Positions 43,900 to 52,385 of a DNA stretch of 64,000 bases are shown here, one piece after another. The notes beneath the pieces were generated by a model. That model was given only the letters and a program-made list of their open reading frames with translations, was not told where the DNA came from and did not search any database. Where the stretch lies: NCBI GenBank assembly GCA_024178355.1, contig JAMZNZ010000002.1:1097501-1161500 (forward strand), read 5' to 3'. The stretch comes from Maricaulaceae bacterium EIL42A08. GTDB lineage: Bacteria; Pseudomonadota; Alphaproteobacteria; Caulobacterales; Maricaulaceae. Positions within the stretch are counted from its first letter, which is position 1; each line of letters opens with the position of its first letter. The translations under genes and the position numbers were made by a program.

Positions 43900-44223
43900 A
43901 TGGACGCTGTTTCTGCTTCCGGGCTCTTCGCCATCCGATCCGGCTTTGCACGGCTGGGCGCTGCGGCGGGTCAGGTCGCAGCCGTACGAACTTCGACCAT
44001 CCCTGCCGCGTCCCCCCAAGACGCAACAACTCCTCGCGCGGTTGCCGGGCAACGCCCTGCCCCCCCACCACCAGCTGATCCCGGCGACCGCGCACCCTCT
44101 TCCTCAGGCTATGTGGAAGCCAGCGTGGACATGATCCGCGCCGAGACCGAGGTGCGCATGGGAGCGGCTCTGATCAAAACCGCAGACGACATGACCCGCA
44201 CCCTGCTGGATATCAAAGTCTAA
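43900..44223 (+). CDS. Mini rod/hook-like flagellar protein
   Basis: About 107 residues. The N-terminus (MDAVSASGLFAIRSGFARLG) and the C-terminus (SVDMIRAETEVRMGAALIKT followed by ADDMTRTLLDI) look like the paired end helices of rod and hook proteins; compare IKTADDMTRTLLDI with the conserved KTADEMLxTLLDI end of hook/rod proteins. The middle is only an Ala/Pro-rich linker (APPPPADPGD), so the usual beta domains are absent. I do not know a named gene of this kind. No partner flagellar gene is adjacent. The frame opens at 43864; ATG 43900 is the likely start. Confidence 0.72.
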   Translation: MDAVSASGLFAIRSGFARLGAAAGQVAAVRTSTIPAASPQDATTPRAVAGQRPAPPPPADPGDRAPSSSGYVEASVDMIRAETEVRMGAALIKTADDMTRTLLDIKV

Positions 44224-44264
44224 AGCGCGTTGACCTTGGGCGCGGGCAGGCTAGCCTGCGCACC

Positions 44265-44918
44265 ATGAATTCTGTTGATCTGGTTTCCGATCCCGTTTGC
44301 CCCTGGTGCTGGCTGGGTCTGCGCTATTGGCAGGCTGCGCGCGAGCTGACCGCCGACATTGCGGTAGAGACCGTGCTTCGCCCCTATCAGCTCGATGCGG
44401 CTGTACCACGTGCTGGCTTGCCCTACGCCGACTATATGCGCCAGAAATTCTCCGGGGCCGGGTCAGATCGCTACAAGATGATGCGCGAACATCTCGAAGC
44501 CGCCGGGCCCGCGGTTGGAATCGTCTTCAACTTCGACCAGATCGAAGTTCGCCCCAACACCCTCGATGCCCACCGGGTGATCCGATGGGCACAAGGACAG
44601 GATCTGGGCATTGAGGCCGCAGACGCCATCCACAAGGCCTTCTTTGAGGAGCGCCGCGATATTGGCAACCGAGAGGTTCTGGCCGAAGTCGCGGGTGAAG
44701 CGGGCCTGGACAGCGCGATTGTGTCTGACCTTCTGACCACCAACCGCGATGCCGATGCCGTTCTGAAGGAAGAGCAATTCTATCGCTCGCTCGGCGTTCA
44801 GGGCGTGCCCTGCTTCATTTTCAACGGCCGCTTTGCTGTGTCGGGGGCAGAAGCTCCAGAAACGCTGGCCGGAGCCATCAAAAAGGCAGCAGATCTGCCG
44901 CCATCAGAAGACGTATAA
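44265..44918 (+). CDS. DsbA-family (FrnE-like) oxidoreductase
   Basis: A 217-residue thioredoxin-fold protein without signal peptide. The active site CPWC is at residues 12-15 (DPVCPWCWLGLRYW), followed by the helical insertion typical of FrnE/2-hydroxychromene-2-carboxylate isomerase relatives, and the cis-Pro loop LGVQGVPCFIFNGRFAVSGA. Cytoplasmic thiol-disulfide or isomerase activity is likely. The following MAPEG gene starts 22 bases after it. Confidence 0.92.
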   Translation: MNSVDLVSDPVCPWCWLGLRYWQAARELTADIAVETVLRPYQLDAAVPRAGLPYADYMRQKFSGAGSDRYKMMREHLEAAGPAVGIVFNFDQIEVRPNTLDAHRVIRWAQGQDLGIEAADAIHKAFFEERRDIGNREVLAEVAGEAGLDSAIVSDLLTTNRDADAVLKEEQFYRSLGVQGVPCFIFNGRFAVSGAEAPETLAGAIKKAADLPPSEDV

Positions 44919-44940
44919 AGTCTCGACCGGGAGGACACCC

Positions 44941-45348
44941 ATGCCAGATTTCTCATCCGCCGCCTTTCATGCCGCAACTCTCTACACCGGGATCAACCTG
45001 GTGCTGCTGGTCTTGTTGGGTCTTAATGTCAGCCTGAACCGGCGCGGCAAGCAGATCAGTGTCGGTGACGGAGGTGACGACAAGGTCACCGGCGCGGTAC
45101 GCGCCCATGGTAATCTAGCTGAATGGGCCCCGCTCTTCCTCGTCGGTCTGGTTGGCGCATCGCTGATGGGCATCCCGGCCTACGCCATCCATGCCGTTGG
45201 CGGAGCCTTCACGGTTGGCCGTCTACTCCATGCCTGGGGCATGCTGTCCACGACCGGCGTGAGCTTTGGCCGCTTCGCAGGCACGCTCCTCACTTTAATT
45301 TCCGGTCTATTGCTCGGCCTAGGCCTTGTGGTGCATTCACTGACCTGA
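44941..45348 (+). CDS. MAPEG-family membrane protein
   Basis: A 135-residue four-helix membrane protein of the MAPEG family (membrane-associated proteins in eicosanoid and glutathione metabolism). Seen: YTGINLVLLVLLGLNVSLNR, GAVRAHGNLAEWAPLFLVGL (R-A-H-x-N-x-x-E motif), AIHAVGGAFTVGRLLHAWGM and FAGTLLTLISGLLLGLGLV. The ATG follows GGGAGG at seven bases. Adjacent thiol-redox gene upstream. Confidence 0.9.
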   Translation: MPDFSSAAFHAATLYTGINLVLLVLLGLNVSLNRRGKQISVGDGGDDKVTGAVRAHGNLAEWAPLFLVGLVGASLMGIPAYAIHAVGGAFTVGRLLHAWGMLSTTGVSFGRFAGTLLTLISGLLLGLGLVVHSLT

Positions 45349-45417
45349 TCCGAATGCCTTTGCACCGCGTAAGAGTGTTCAAGTTATACTTTTACACGAA
45401 ACCTTAGAGGCTTCCTT

Positions 45418-45843
45418 ATGGGCGATATCGCCAACTGGATCTGGATTGTGACCGGCATTGCCGCCTTCATGGGTACTGCCATGGGGCTGGCGAGCCTGGC
45501 CGTGCCCCGCTGGGGCCAATCGGTTGTGCGGCTGGGCCCTGATCCGAGATGGAAAGGCGGCTGGGCGGAGTTCCGCGCCAGCTATGGCGGCGCGCTTGGC
45601 CTCCTTCATTTTGCCGTCCTGCTTACGCTGGCCATGAGCTATCAGGCTGGCTTTGGAGCCGTCATGGGAGCGAGCTTCGCCGCAGCCCTCTACTGGTTCG
45701 GCATGGCTATCGGCCGGGCCATGTCGATGATCCTTGATGGCGAGGAAGACACGCGCACCAGCTACAACGCTTCAGCCGTCGGCTTCGAGCTGGTCATGGG
45801 CCTGGCGCTGGCATCGCCGTTCATTGCGCACATTGGCGGCTAA
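45418..45843 (+). CDS. Hypothetical four-span membrane protein
   Basis: A 141-residue protein with four hydrophobic segments (WIWIVTGIAAFMGTAMGLAS; ALGLLHFAVLLTLAMSYQAG; ASFAAALYWFGMAIGRAMSM; FELVMGLALASPFIAHIG) and a short polar loop GPDPRWKGGWAEFRASYGGA. It may belong to the DUF4345-like group of small membrane proteins, but I cannot place it with confidence. GAGG precedes the ATG. Converges with the phosphotransferase gene. Confidence 0.72.
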   Translation: MGDIANWIWIVTGIAAFMGTAMGLASLAVPRWGQSVVRLGPDPRWKGGWAEFRASYGGALGLLHFAVLLTLAMSYQAGFGAVMGASFAAALYWFGMAIGRAMSMILDGEEDTRTSYNASAVGFELVMGLALASPFIAHIGG

Positions 45844-45846
45844 CGC

Positions 45847-46902
45847 TTAACCCTCAGCAATGCTCCACGCATAGTCCGCCATCGGAACCACCAACGCGCC
45901 CAGCTCCTTCGCTTTCTCGTTAGACGCATTGCCCTGAAGCGACCGCGCGTAGACGCCCTGGGCAATCGCGGCCAGGCGGAAGATATTGTATGCGAAATAG
46001 AATTTCACTTCGCCAATCCCGTCGCGACCTGTGCGCTCACAATAAGCCTTGATGTATTCATCTTCGGTGGGGATGCCGAGCGCAGTAAGATCAACGCCCA
46101 GAAAGCCTGAACGGATTTCCTTGGGCGTGCGCCACTGCATCAGCTGGTAGGTGAAATCGGCCAGCGGATCGCCCAGCGTTGAAAGCTCCCAGTCCAGCAC
46201 CGCGATCACGCGGGGCTCGGTTGGGTGGAAGATCATGTTGTCGAGACGATAATCGCCGTGCACCACGCTGACGCGCTCCTGCTCGGGCGCATTGGCGGCC
46301 AGCCACTCAATCAGCTTGTCCATCGCCGGGATGGGATCGGTTTCAGCCGCCTTGTATTGCTTGGTCCAGCGACCGATCTGGCGTTCAAAGTAATTGCCTG
46401 GCTTGCCGTAATCAGCCAGCCCGGCAGCGTCGACATCAATGGAGTGAAGCTGGGCCAGTGTGGCGTTGGATGCATCGTAGATCGCCCGGCGCTCCTCTGG
46501 CTCCAGATCGGGCAGGTAGGGATCCCAGAAAATGCGCCCCTCTACAAAATCCATCACGTAAAACGCGGTGCCGATCACGCTGTCGTCTTCACACAGGCCA
46601 TGCATTTTCGGGGCGGGAAAGCCCTGCTGGCCCAGTGCACTCATCACCCGAAACTCGCGATCCACGGCATGGGCAGACGGCAGCAGCTTGCCCGGCGGCT
46701 TGCGTCGCAGAACATAGCGGTGACCCGGCGTCGTCAGCTTGTAGGTCGGGTTGGATTGCCCGCCCTTGAACTGCTCCACCGTGAGCGGGCCTTCAAACCC
46801 GGCCACATGCTGACCCATCCAGGCTTCCAGCGCCGCCTGATCAAATTTCAGAGCGTCGGCAACCGGCTTGGTGCCAGAGAATGTTTCGTCGAGTTCGGAC
46901 AT
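45847..46902 (-). CDS. Phosphotransferase family protein (APH/ACAD10-like)
   Basis: A 351-residue kinase-like protein of the aminoglycoside phosphotransferase fold, of the group linked to acyl-CoA dehydrogenase metabolism. Seen: FKGGQSNPTYKLTTPGHRYV, RRKPPGKLLPSAHAVDREFR, the Brenner motif VVHGDYRLDNMIFHP, the metal-binding VLDWELSTLGDPLADF, and GMP-like RDGIGEVKFYFAYN. I use the ATG at 46902 (MSELDE); the longer frame runs into an intergenic repeat. Substrate not predictable. Confidence 0.9.
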   Translation of the reverse strand: MSELDETFSGTKPVADALKFDQAALEAWMGQHVAGFEGPLTVEQFKGGQSNPTYKLTTPGHRYVLRRKPPGKLLPSAHAVDREFRVMSALGQQGFPAPKMHGLCEDDSVIGTAFYVMDFVEGRIFWDPYLPDLEPEERRAIYDASNATLAQLHSIDVDAAGLADYGKPGNYFERQIGRWTKQYKAAETDPIPAMDKLIEWLAANAPEQERVSVVHGDYRLDNMIFHPTEPRVIAVLDWELSTLGDPLADFTYQLMQWRTPKEIRSGFLGVDLTALGIPTEDEYIKAYCERTGRDGIGEVKFYFAYNIFRLAAIAQGVYARSLQGNASNEKAKELGALVVPMADYAWSIAEG

Positions 46903-46940
46903 GGTCAGGCTCGCTGTCTTGTCGAAATTAGGTGCTACTT

Positions 46941-46978
46941 CACCCCACCCCGGTCCTCCCCTCAAGGGGAGCGAGACC
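46941..46978. repeat. CT-rich palindromic intergenic repeat (diverged copy)
   Basis: CACCCCACCCCGGTCCTCCC followed by a CTCCCC-TCAA-GGGGAG foldback (46956-46971) resembles the larger inverted repeats at 20489-20613. It lies in the 126-base space between the phosphotransferase and the amidohydrolase genes. Confidence 0.55.
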
Positions 46979-47028
46979 ATGGATGTCAGCTACAGAGTTG
47001 GCAAAGCCGGGACGACGCCTGGAACAGG

Positions 47029-48330
47029 CTACTCGTTCTTGTGAACGACACCGCGTGCCATAACGAAATCGACGTCCAGAAGCTCATCGATATCAGCCAG
47101 CGGGTCGCCATCGACAGCAATGATATCGGCGGCAAACCCAGGCGCGATGCGGCCAATCTCATCTTCAAGACCCACATGCATGGCACCCACGGTGGTGGCG
47201 GTCGCGATGGCCTCCATCTCGGTCATACCGGCCTGAACGTAGAGGCCAAATTCCTGAGCGTTGTCACCATGGGCGGACACGCCGGAGTCGGTGCCAAAGG
47301 CGATTGTGATTCCACCCTCATGGGCACGGCGCACCATGTCGACCATCTGCGGGCCGACTGCGCGGGCCTTGGCTTCCTGGAAAGGAGTCATCCACCCCGC
47401 ATCTGCCTGGCCAGCAACCCAGACACCCGCCATAACCGTTGGAACCAGAACCGCATCGTTGCGGCGGAACAGGCGAATACTCTCGTCGTCCAGATAGGTG
47501 CCGTGCTCAATGCTGTCACCGCCAGCACGCAGGAAAGAATTGATCCCCGTGACGCCATGGGCATGCGCCGTGACACGCCGGCCCATCATGTGTGCGGCCT
47601 CAACGATCGCGGCCAGCTCTTCATCAAAAAATTGTTGCTCGACACCTGCACCAGTAGACGACATCACACCGCCGGTCGCGGTGATCTTGATCACATCCGC
47701 GCCTTCCTGAACGAGCTGGCGCACCGCACGTGCACAGTCATCGGGGCCGTTACACGCATAGGGGCTACCATTGCTGCGAAGCACATGAACCGCCCAGCCA
47801 TTCACGTCACCATGGCCGCCGGTTGGGGTCACTGAACCTCCAGCGATACGCATGCGCGGGCCAACGATGTCGCCCGCTTCAATACCGTCGCGCAACGCAC
47901 GCACAGCCTCGATATCACCGCCAACATCCTGAACCGTTGTAAAACCGGCCCGGAGCGTGCGTCCCGCATACATCACGCCATCGATAGCCCGGTCAGCGGG
48001 ACCTTCGGTAAAAGCCGACATGCGCCGTGCAGGCCCCGCCTGGTTGGTGATATGGACATGAGCGTCGATGAAACCGGGCATGACCCACTGGTCGGAGAGG
48101 TCGACAAGGTCAGCATCAATCGCCTCGATAAAGCCATCCTCGATCGCTACGATCTCATCACCTCGCACGATGATGGAAACCTGCTGGCGCACGCGCTCCT
48201 CGCCCGGTGCAGCGATCAGGTGGCCAGCGTGAATGATGGTATCGCGCATTTCATCCTGCGCGAGCGCATCTGTTGCGCCAACCACGGCTAGCGCAACACC
48301 CAAGCCCGCAACAATGTTATATTTTAACAT
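47029..48330 (-). CDS. Secreted amidohydrolase
   Basis: A 433-residue metal-dependent hydrolase of the amidohydrolase superfamily with an N-terminal signal peptide (ending DALA-QDE). Seen: the metal motif FIDAHVHIT, the carboxylated-lysine strand ADVIKITATGGVM, second metal region RRVTAHAHGVTG, IEHGTYLDDES, and the catalytic Asp in AFGTDSGV. Close in form to prolidase/imidazolonepropionase-like carboxypeptidases. ATG 48330 follows GGGGAG; the longer frame is not needed. Separated from DUF3035 by a terminator. Confidence 0.92.
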   Translation of the reverse strand: MLKYNIVAGLGVALAVVGATDALAQDEMRDTIIHAGHLIAAPGEERVRQQVSIIVRGDEIVAIEDGFIEAIDADLVDLSDQWVMPGFIDAHVHITNQAGPARRMSAFTEGPADRAIDGVMYAGRTLRAGFTTVQDVGGDIEAVRALRDGIEAGDIVGPRMRIAGGSVTPTGGHGDVNGWAVHVLRSNGSPYACNGPDDCARAVRQLVQEGADVIKITATGGVMSSTGAGVEQQFFDEELAAIVEAAHMMGRRVTAHAHGVTGINSFLRAGGDSIEHGTYLDDESIRLFRRNDAVLVPTVMAGVWVAGQADAGWMTPFQEAKARAVGPQMVDMVRRAHEGGITIAFGTDSGVSAHGDNAQEFGLYVQAGMTEMEAIATATTVGAMHVGLEDEIGRIAPGFAADIIAVDGDPLADIDELLDVDFVMARGVVHKNE

Positions 48331-48430
48331 GGACTTATCTCCCCGAATTATATTTGCGCCTATGTCGGCCTGAATAACGCGCAGTGTCAATTCACAGAGC
48401 GCAAGGCAACGAGCGCTCGACAAGGCGCAT

Positions 48431-48460
48431 AAGAAAACAGGCGACCCACCGGGCCGCCTG
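48431..48460 (-). terminator. Terminator of the lspA-DUF3035 operon
   Basis: On the minus strand CAGGCGGCCC-GGT-GGGTCGCCTG forms a stem (one G-U pair) and is followed by TTTTCTT. It lies 34 bases after the DUF3035 stop codon and ahead of the amidohydrolase gene. Confidence 0.82.
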
Positions 48461-48493
48461 CTGAAACTCTACTTCGAAGCGGTAGGCTTAGCC

Positions 48494-49042
48494 TTAAAGG
48501 CCAGGCAGCTTCGGGCGCACATTACGGCGGCGCTCGATCTCAACTTGCCCTCCGCCCGTCACACTCTCGATGCGCTGGCGCTCGTCCTCAGGATCGATCG
48601 GTGCCGGGCGCTCAATAATGACGCGCTCCTCGGTTGTTTCGGCTTCACGCCAGAACAGGATGCGGTCAGCAAAGGTGCGGTCCTTGCGCACCAGCGCGGC
48701 CGTCTCGCCGTCGATCAGGGCACGCACATCCGGATTGGCGTCCGCCGCACCGGCCCGGGCAGCCAGCAGGATTTCAGCATCTGAAGCATTGGACGCTTCA
48801 AAATCACCGAACAGCGACCGCTGGGCCTGGCGATCCTGGAAAATGTCTTCAGCGCGCAGCTCACCCGGCTGCGGCGGGCGCAGCGCGTATTCCGGCGGCA
48901 CCGACAGCGGCGCAATCGTCACGACGCGGAACTCATCCGGCGTCGTACGCTCAGCGCCAAGCGCCTGACGGACACCGGAGCCGCATGCTGTCGCGCCCAC
49001 AAGGGCAACCACAGAAACCAGAAGGAGATTGACGATACGCAT
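48494..49042 (-). CDS. DUF3035 lipoprotein
   Basis: A 182-residue protein with lipobox GATAC and the DUF3035 pattern: ERTTPDEFRVVTIAPLSVPP, YALRPPQPGELRAEDIFQD and RVIIERPAPIDPEDERQRIE. Function unknown. It lies 83 bases downstream of lspA on the same strand; the lspA/DUF3035 pair is common in alphaproteobacteria, which supports both calls. Confidence 0.9.
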   Translation of the reverse strand: MRIVNLLLVSVVALVGATACGSGVRQALGAERTTPDEFRVVTIAPLSVPPEYALRPPQPGELRAEDIFQDRQAQRSLFGDFEASNASDAEILLAARAGAADANPDVRALIDGETAALVRKDRTFADRILFWREAETTEERVIIERPAPIDPEDERQRIESVTGGGQVEIERRRNVRPKLPGL

Positions 49043-49125
49043 GATGGGCCTCGTTCGAGCCTTTAACAGTAGAATGACGTTGTAACGGGGCTTGCCCCTG
49101 CTGACCAGCGCCTGTGTGAAGTTGC

Positions 49126-49638
49126 TCAGAACCGTCTCGGTTCGTCCTTGCTGATAAACAGATCCAGCACCAGCAGCGCCACACCAACCGAGATCGCAGC
49201 ATCGGCTACGTTAAACACGTAGGGAAAGTAGAGCCCGGAAAAGTCGAGGAAATCTGCTACAGCACCATAGGCGAAGCGGTCGATGACATTGCCAATCGCG
49301 CCACCAATAATCATGCCAAAGCTGATCGCCTGAAGTCGGCGCTCCGCCTGCATCATCCAGACAGCAAGCATCAGGGAAACCCCGACCGAAACCGCGATCA
49401 GGATGCCAATCTGCCACCAGCTACCGGCCTGAAACAGGCCGAAGCTGACGCCGCGATTCCATACCATGGTGAAATTGAACCACGGATCGAGCACCTCAAT
49501 CTGGCCAACCACATCCAGATCAACGATGCGAAGGATGACATGCTTGGAAATCTGGTCCGCGATCAAAAAGACCACCGCCACCAGATATCCAAGCACCGCA
49601 AACGGACTGCGGCGCGGCCGCCCGAACATCGGTCTCAT
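49126..49638 (-). CDS. lspA: Lipoprotein signal peptidase LspA
   Basis: A 170-residue aspartic protease of the inner membrane that cuts prolipoproteins ahead of the lipidated Cys. Seen: four spans, VIADQISKHVIL, FNFTMVWNRGVSFGLFQAG, and the catalytic aspartates in GNVIDRFAYGAVADFLDF and FNVADAAISVGVALLVL. The window itself encodes at least five lipoproteins (FlgH, TPR lipoprotein, argS-linked lipoprotein, DUF3035, S8 protease). Confidence 0.96.
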   Translation of the reverse strand: MRPMFGRPRRSPFAVLGYLVAVVFLIADQISKHVILRIVDLDVVGQIEVLDPWFNFTMVWNRGVSFGLFQAGSWWQIGILIAVSVGVSLMLAVWMMQAERRLQAISFGMIIGGAIGNVIDRFAYGAVADFLDFSGLYFPYVFNVADAAISVGVALLVLDLFISKDEPRRF

Positions 49639-49726
49639 AAACTCTCCCTCGTCACGCTAAAGGGCTAGCAGCACTGGCCGTTCCGGTCCAGTGAAACGGT
49701 GGTTAGGTGGGCGGTTGCTTCAGGGT

Positions 49727-50041
49727 CTACACCCAGTCCACGGCGAAGCTGCGGGGGCGGACGGTGGCGGACAGGGCGGCTTTTTCCCCCGGCCCTGCGG
49801 CGCGCCAGACGATGGCGACGCGTTTCAAGTCTTCAAAATGGAGTTCGATATCATCGAGCATGTCGTTGATGCCCCACCGGTCGAGATCAAAGCCCTCCAG
49901 CGTGGTGACCTCAAAGCCATCCTCGCGCAGGCGCTCCACATCGGCTTTGTTCGCCTCGGTCGATCGAACCCAGAGCGGCGAAGGATCGCTGACCCAGTCA
50001 TTCAGGCCGGTGGCATCAAGATAAAGCGTCACGGTTGTCAT
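49727..50041 (-). CDS. Small hypothetical protein near lspA
   Basis: A 104-residue acidic protein without signal peptide or membrane span (TVTLYLDATGLNDWVSDPSP; FDLDRWGINDMLDDIELHFE; DLKRVAIVWRAAGPGEKAAL). The ordered strand/helix pattern and reading frame look coding; I do not recognise the family. It is upstream of lspA on the same strand with an 88-base gap. Confidence 0.6.
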   Translation of the reverse strand: MTTVTLYLDATGLNDWVSDPSPLWVRSTEANKADVERLREDGFEVTTLEGFDLDRWGINDMLDDIELHFEDLKRVAIVWRAAGPGEKAALSATVRPRSFAVDWV

Positions 50042-50125
50042 GGGCAGTATGAAGCACCGGCTTCGCGATTAAGATCAAGTAAGCTTGTTCTTCCCATGCC
50101 AATCCAGTCCATTTCCGTCTCTTTC

Positions 50126-50195
50126 CCAGCGAAAGCTGGGATCCAGACATCTTGAAGCGCCGAGCTTGCCTGCTCTAGGCCCCAGCTTTCGCTGG
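50126..50195. repeat. REP-like pair of small palindromes
   Basis: CCCAGCGAAAGCTGGG (50126-50141) is a perfect 6-bp stem with a GAAA loop, followed by ATCCAGA. The inverse form CCCAGCTTTCGCTGG occurs at 50181-50195. The pair lies between the small hypothetical gene and the rpoD terminator. This is a common shape of interspersed intergenic repeats. Confidence 0.7.
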
Positions 50196-50250
50196 AGAAG
50201 AGACAAGCGGTTAAAGGCGGAGGCGCTGGCGGCGAACATAAGCCACAAAC

Positions 50251-50282
50251 AAAAAAGCCCCGGCGTTTCCGCCGGGGCTTTT
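50251..50282 (-). terminator. Rho-independent terminator of rpoD
   Basis: A 13-bp perfect stem (AAAAGCCCCGGCG / CGCCGGGGCTTTT) with a TTTC loop ends in a T run on the minus strand, 24 bases beyond the rpoD stop codon. An A run on its other side would allow some termination in the plus direction as well. Confidence 0.95.
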
Positions 50283-50305
50283 GCACTTGGAGCGACAAAC
50301 GCCGC

Positions 50306-52324
50306 CTAGCTATCCAGGAAGCTGCGCAGCTTGCGGCTGCGGCTGGGGTGCTTCAGCTTTCGCAGGGCTTTCGCTTCGATCTGGCGAATTCGTTCGCGGG
50401 TCACGGAGAATTGCTGACCCACTTCCTCGAGGGTGTGGTCAGTATTCATGCCGATACCAAAACGCATGCGCAGGACGCGTTCTTCACGCGGGGTGAGCGA
50501 TGCCAGCACCAGCGTCGTGGTTTCGCGCAAGTTTGAGTGGATCGCCGCATCGATGGGCAGAACCGCATTCTTGTCCTCGATGAAGTCGCCCAGATGGCTG
50601 TCTTCTTCATCGCCAATCGGGGTTTCCAGGCTGATCGGTTCCTTGGCGATCTTCATCACCTTACGAACCTTCTCCAGCGGCATGGACAGCTTCTCGGCCA
50701 GCTCTTCAGGCGTCGGCTCACGACCGATTTCGTGGAGCATCTGACGGCTGGTGCGCACGATCTTGTTGATCGTCTCGATCATGTGGACCGGGATACGGAT
50801 GGTGCGCGCCTGGTCGGCGATAGACCGGGTAATCGCCTGACGAATCCACCAGGTGGCGTAAGTGGAGAATTTATAGCCGCGGCGATATTCAAATTTATCC
50901 ACCGCCTTCATCAGGCCGATATTGCCTTCCTGAATAAGGTCGAGGAATTGCAGACCGCGATTGGTGTATTTCTTGGCAATCGAGATCACCAGGCGAAGGT
51001 TGGCTTCCACCATTTCCTTCTTGGCGACAGCGGCTTCGCGCTTGCCCTTTTGAACGGTGGCCACGATGCGGCGATAGTCATCCACCGGCACGCCGGACTC
51101 TTGAGCCAACGCGGCAATCTGATCGCGGATTTCGGCTGCCTCGGTGGCTTCACGCTCGACGAAGCGGGACCACGCCTTTGACTTGCCGTCCATCTCGCTC
51201 ATCCAGTCAGGATTGAGCTCATTGCCCTGATATTCTTTAAGGAAGGCCAGGCGCGGCACACCGTGGGCTTCAGCCATGCGCAGAAGCTTGCCTTCAAGGC
51301 CGACTAGGCGGCGATTGATGGCTTCAAGCTGCTCCACCAGCGCTTCGATACGCGCGTTGTTGAGGTGCAGCGAGTTCAAGTTCGCCACGATGCGCTCAAA
51401 GCAGCCATCGTAGTTTTCCTGATCCTTCTTGGAGAAATCCTTGCCTTCAAGGCGCAGGGTGACGAGCTTGTCCTGCAGGCGGCGGAAGAGATCAAAATCA
51501 GCGGCGATGGCGTCGAGAGTCTCCATGACGCCGTCGCGCAGTTCAGCTTCCATGGCCGCCAGCGACAGCGCAGCGCCATCATCGTCGTCATCGTCGTCGG
51601 AGCTAGCGTTTTCGCCCTCCCCGTCTTCGTTCTCGTCACTGTCGTCGTCGGACTTGGCCTTGGCGTCATCAGACTTGGCTTCACCGGTCTTGGCTTCGTC
51701 CTCTTCACCCTCACCCTCGGTGTTGGTGGCTGTGGCGTCCTCGCGGGTGCCGCCATAGGTGGCATCGAGGTCGATGATGTCGCGGAGCAGCACCTGACCT
51801 TCGGTCAGTTCCTCGCGCCAGACCATGATGGCCTCAAAGGTCAGCGGGCTTTCGCACAGGCCGCGGATCATCGCATTGCGACCGGCCTCAATGCGCTTTG
51901 CAATGGCAATCTCGCCTTCGCGGGACAGAAGCTCCACCGAGCCCATCTCACGCAGATACATGCGCACCGGGTCATCGGTGCGGTCCTGGGCAGAGGTTGT
52001 GTTCTGACCGGCAACCGCAGTGGAACCGGCTTTCTTGGCAACAGCCTTGGTCTTGCCGTCGTCTTCGCCAGCTTCGTTCTCGACGTCGTCTTCTGAATCG
52101 ACAACCGTGATGCCCTTCTCCGACAGCTGCGACAGGATGTCCTCGATTTGCTCGGAGCTAAACTCCTCAGACGGCAGAACCTTGTTCAACTCGTCATGGG
52201 TGACGTAACCGCGCGATTTCGCGGTCTTGATCATCGCCTTGACGGATTGATCATTCATGTCCAGCAGCGGACCATCCTGGTTCTCTGCGGGGGCTTCGGC
52301 GGTTTCAGCGGCGGCTTTGCTCAT
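50306..52324 (-). CDS. rpoD: Primary RNA polymerase sigma factor RpoD
   Basis: A 672-residue housekeeping sigma factor. Region 1.1 about 20-80 ([20 protein letters not shown]); region 1.2 [19 protein letters not shown] (120-138); non-conserved region about 160-420; region 2 [20 protein letters not shown] and [20 protein letters not shown]; region 3 [20 protein letters not shown]; region 4 [14 protein letters not shown]-like and [20 protein letters not shown]. The non-conserved region carries an acidic, repetitive insert (about 194-250) with a run of seven Asp. It lies 61 bases after dnaG and ends at a strong terminator. Confidence 0.97.
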   Translation of the reverse strand: MSKAAAETAEAPAENQDGPLLDMNDQSVKAMIKTAKSRGYVTHDELNKVLPSEEFSSEQIEDILSQLSEKGITVVDSEDDVENEAGEDDGKTKAVAKKAGSTAVAGQNTTSAQDRTDDPVRMYLREMGSVELLSREGEIAIAKRIEAGRNAMIRGLCESPLTFEAIMVWREELTEGQVLLRDIIDLDATYGGTREDATATNTEGEGEEDEAKTGEAKSDDAKAKSDDDSDENEDGEGENASSDDDDDDDGAALSLAAMEAELRDGVMETLDAIAADFDLFRRLQDKLVTLRLEGKDFSKKDQENYDGCFERIVANLNSLHLNNARIEALVEQLEAINRRLVGLEGKLLRMAEAHGVPRLAFLKEYQGNELNPDWMSEMDGKSKAWSRFVEREATEAAEIRDQIAALAQESGVPVDDYRRIVATVQKGKREAAVAKKEMVEANLRLVISIAKKYTNRGLQFLDLIQEGNIGLMKAVDKFEYRRGYKFSTYATWWIRQAITRSIADQARTIRIPVHMIETINKIVRTSRQMLHEIGREPTPEELAEKLSMPLEKVRKVMKIAKEPISLETPIGDEEDSHLGDFIEDKNAVLPIDAAIHSNLRETTTLVLASLTPREERVLRMRFGIGMNTDHTLEEVGQQFSVTRERIRQIEAKALRKLKHPSRSRKLRSFLDS

Positions 52325-52385
52325 TCGGTGCTCTTTGCTCCGGAAGGTCGGGGTGTGACGGCGCGGGACCGGCTAGTTTCGCGCG

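Noticed and set aside
46225-47835. Open frame of 536 codons on the plus strand across the phosphotransferase and amidohydrolase genes
   Set aside because: It spans two clear genes and an intergenic repeat on the other strand; the translation is low-complexity His/Arg/Gly without recognisable domain.
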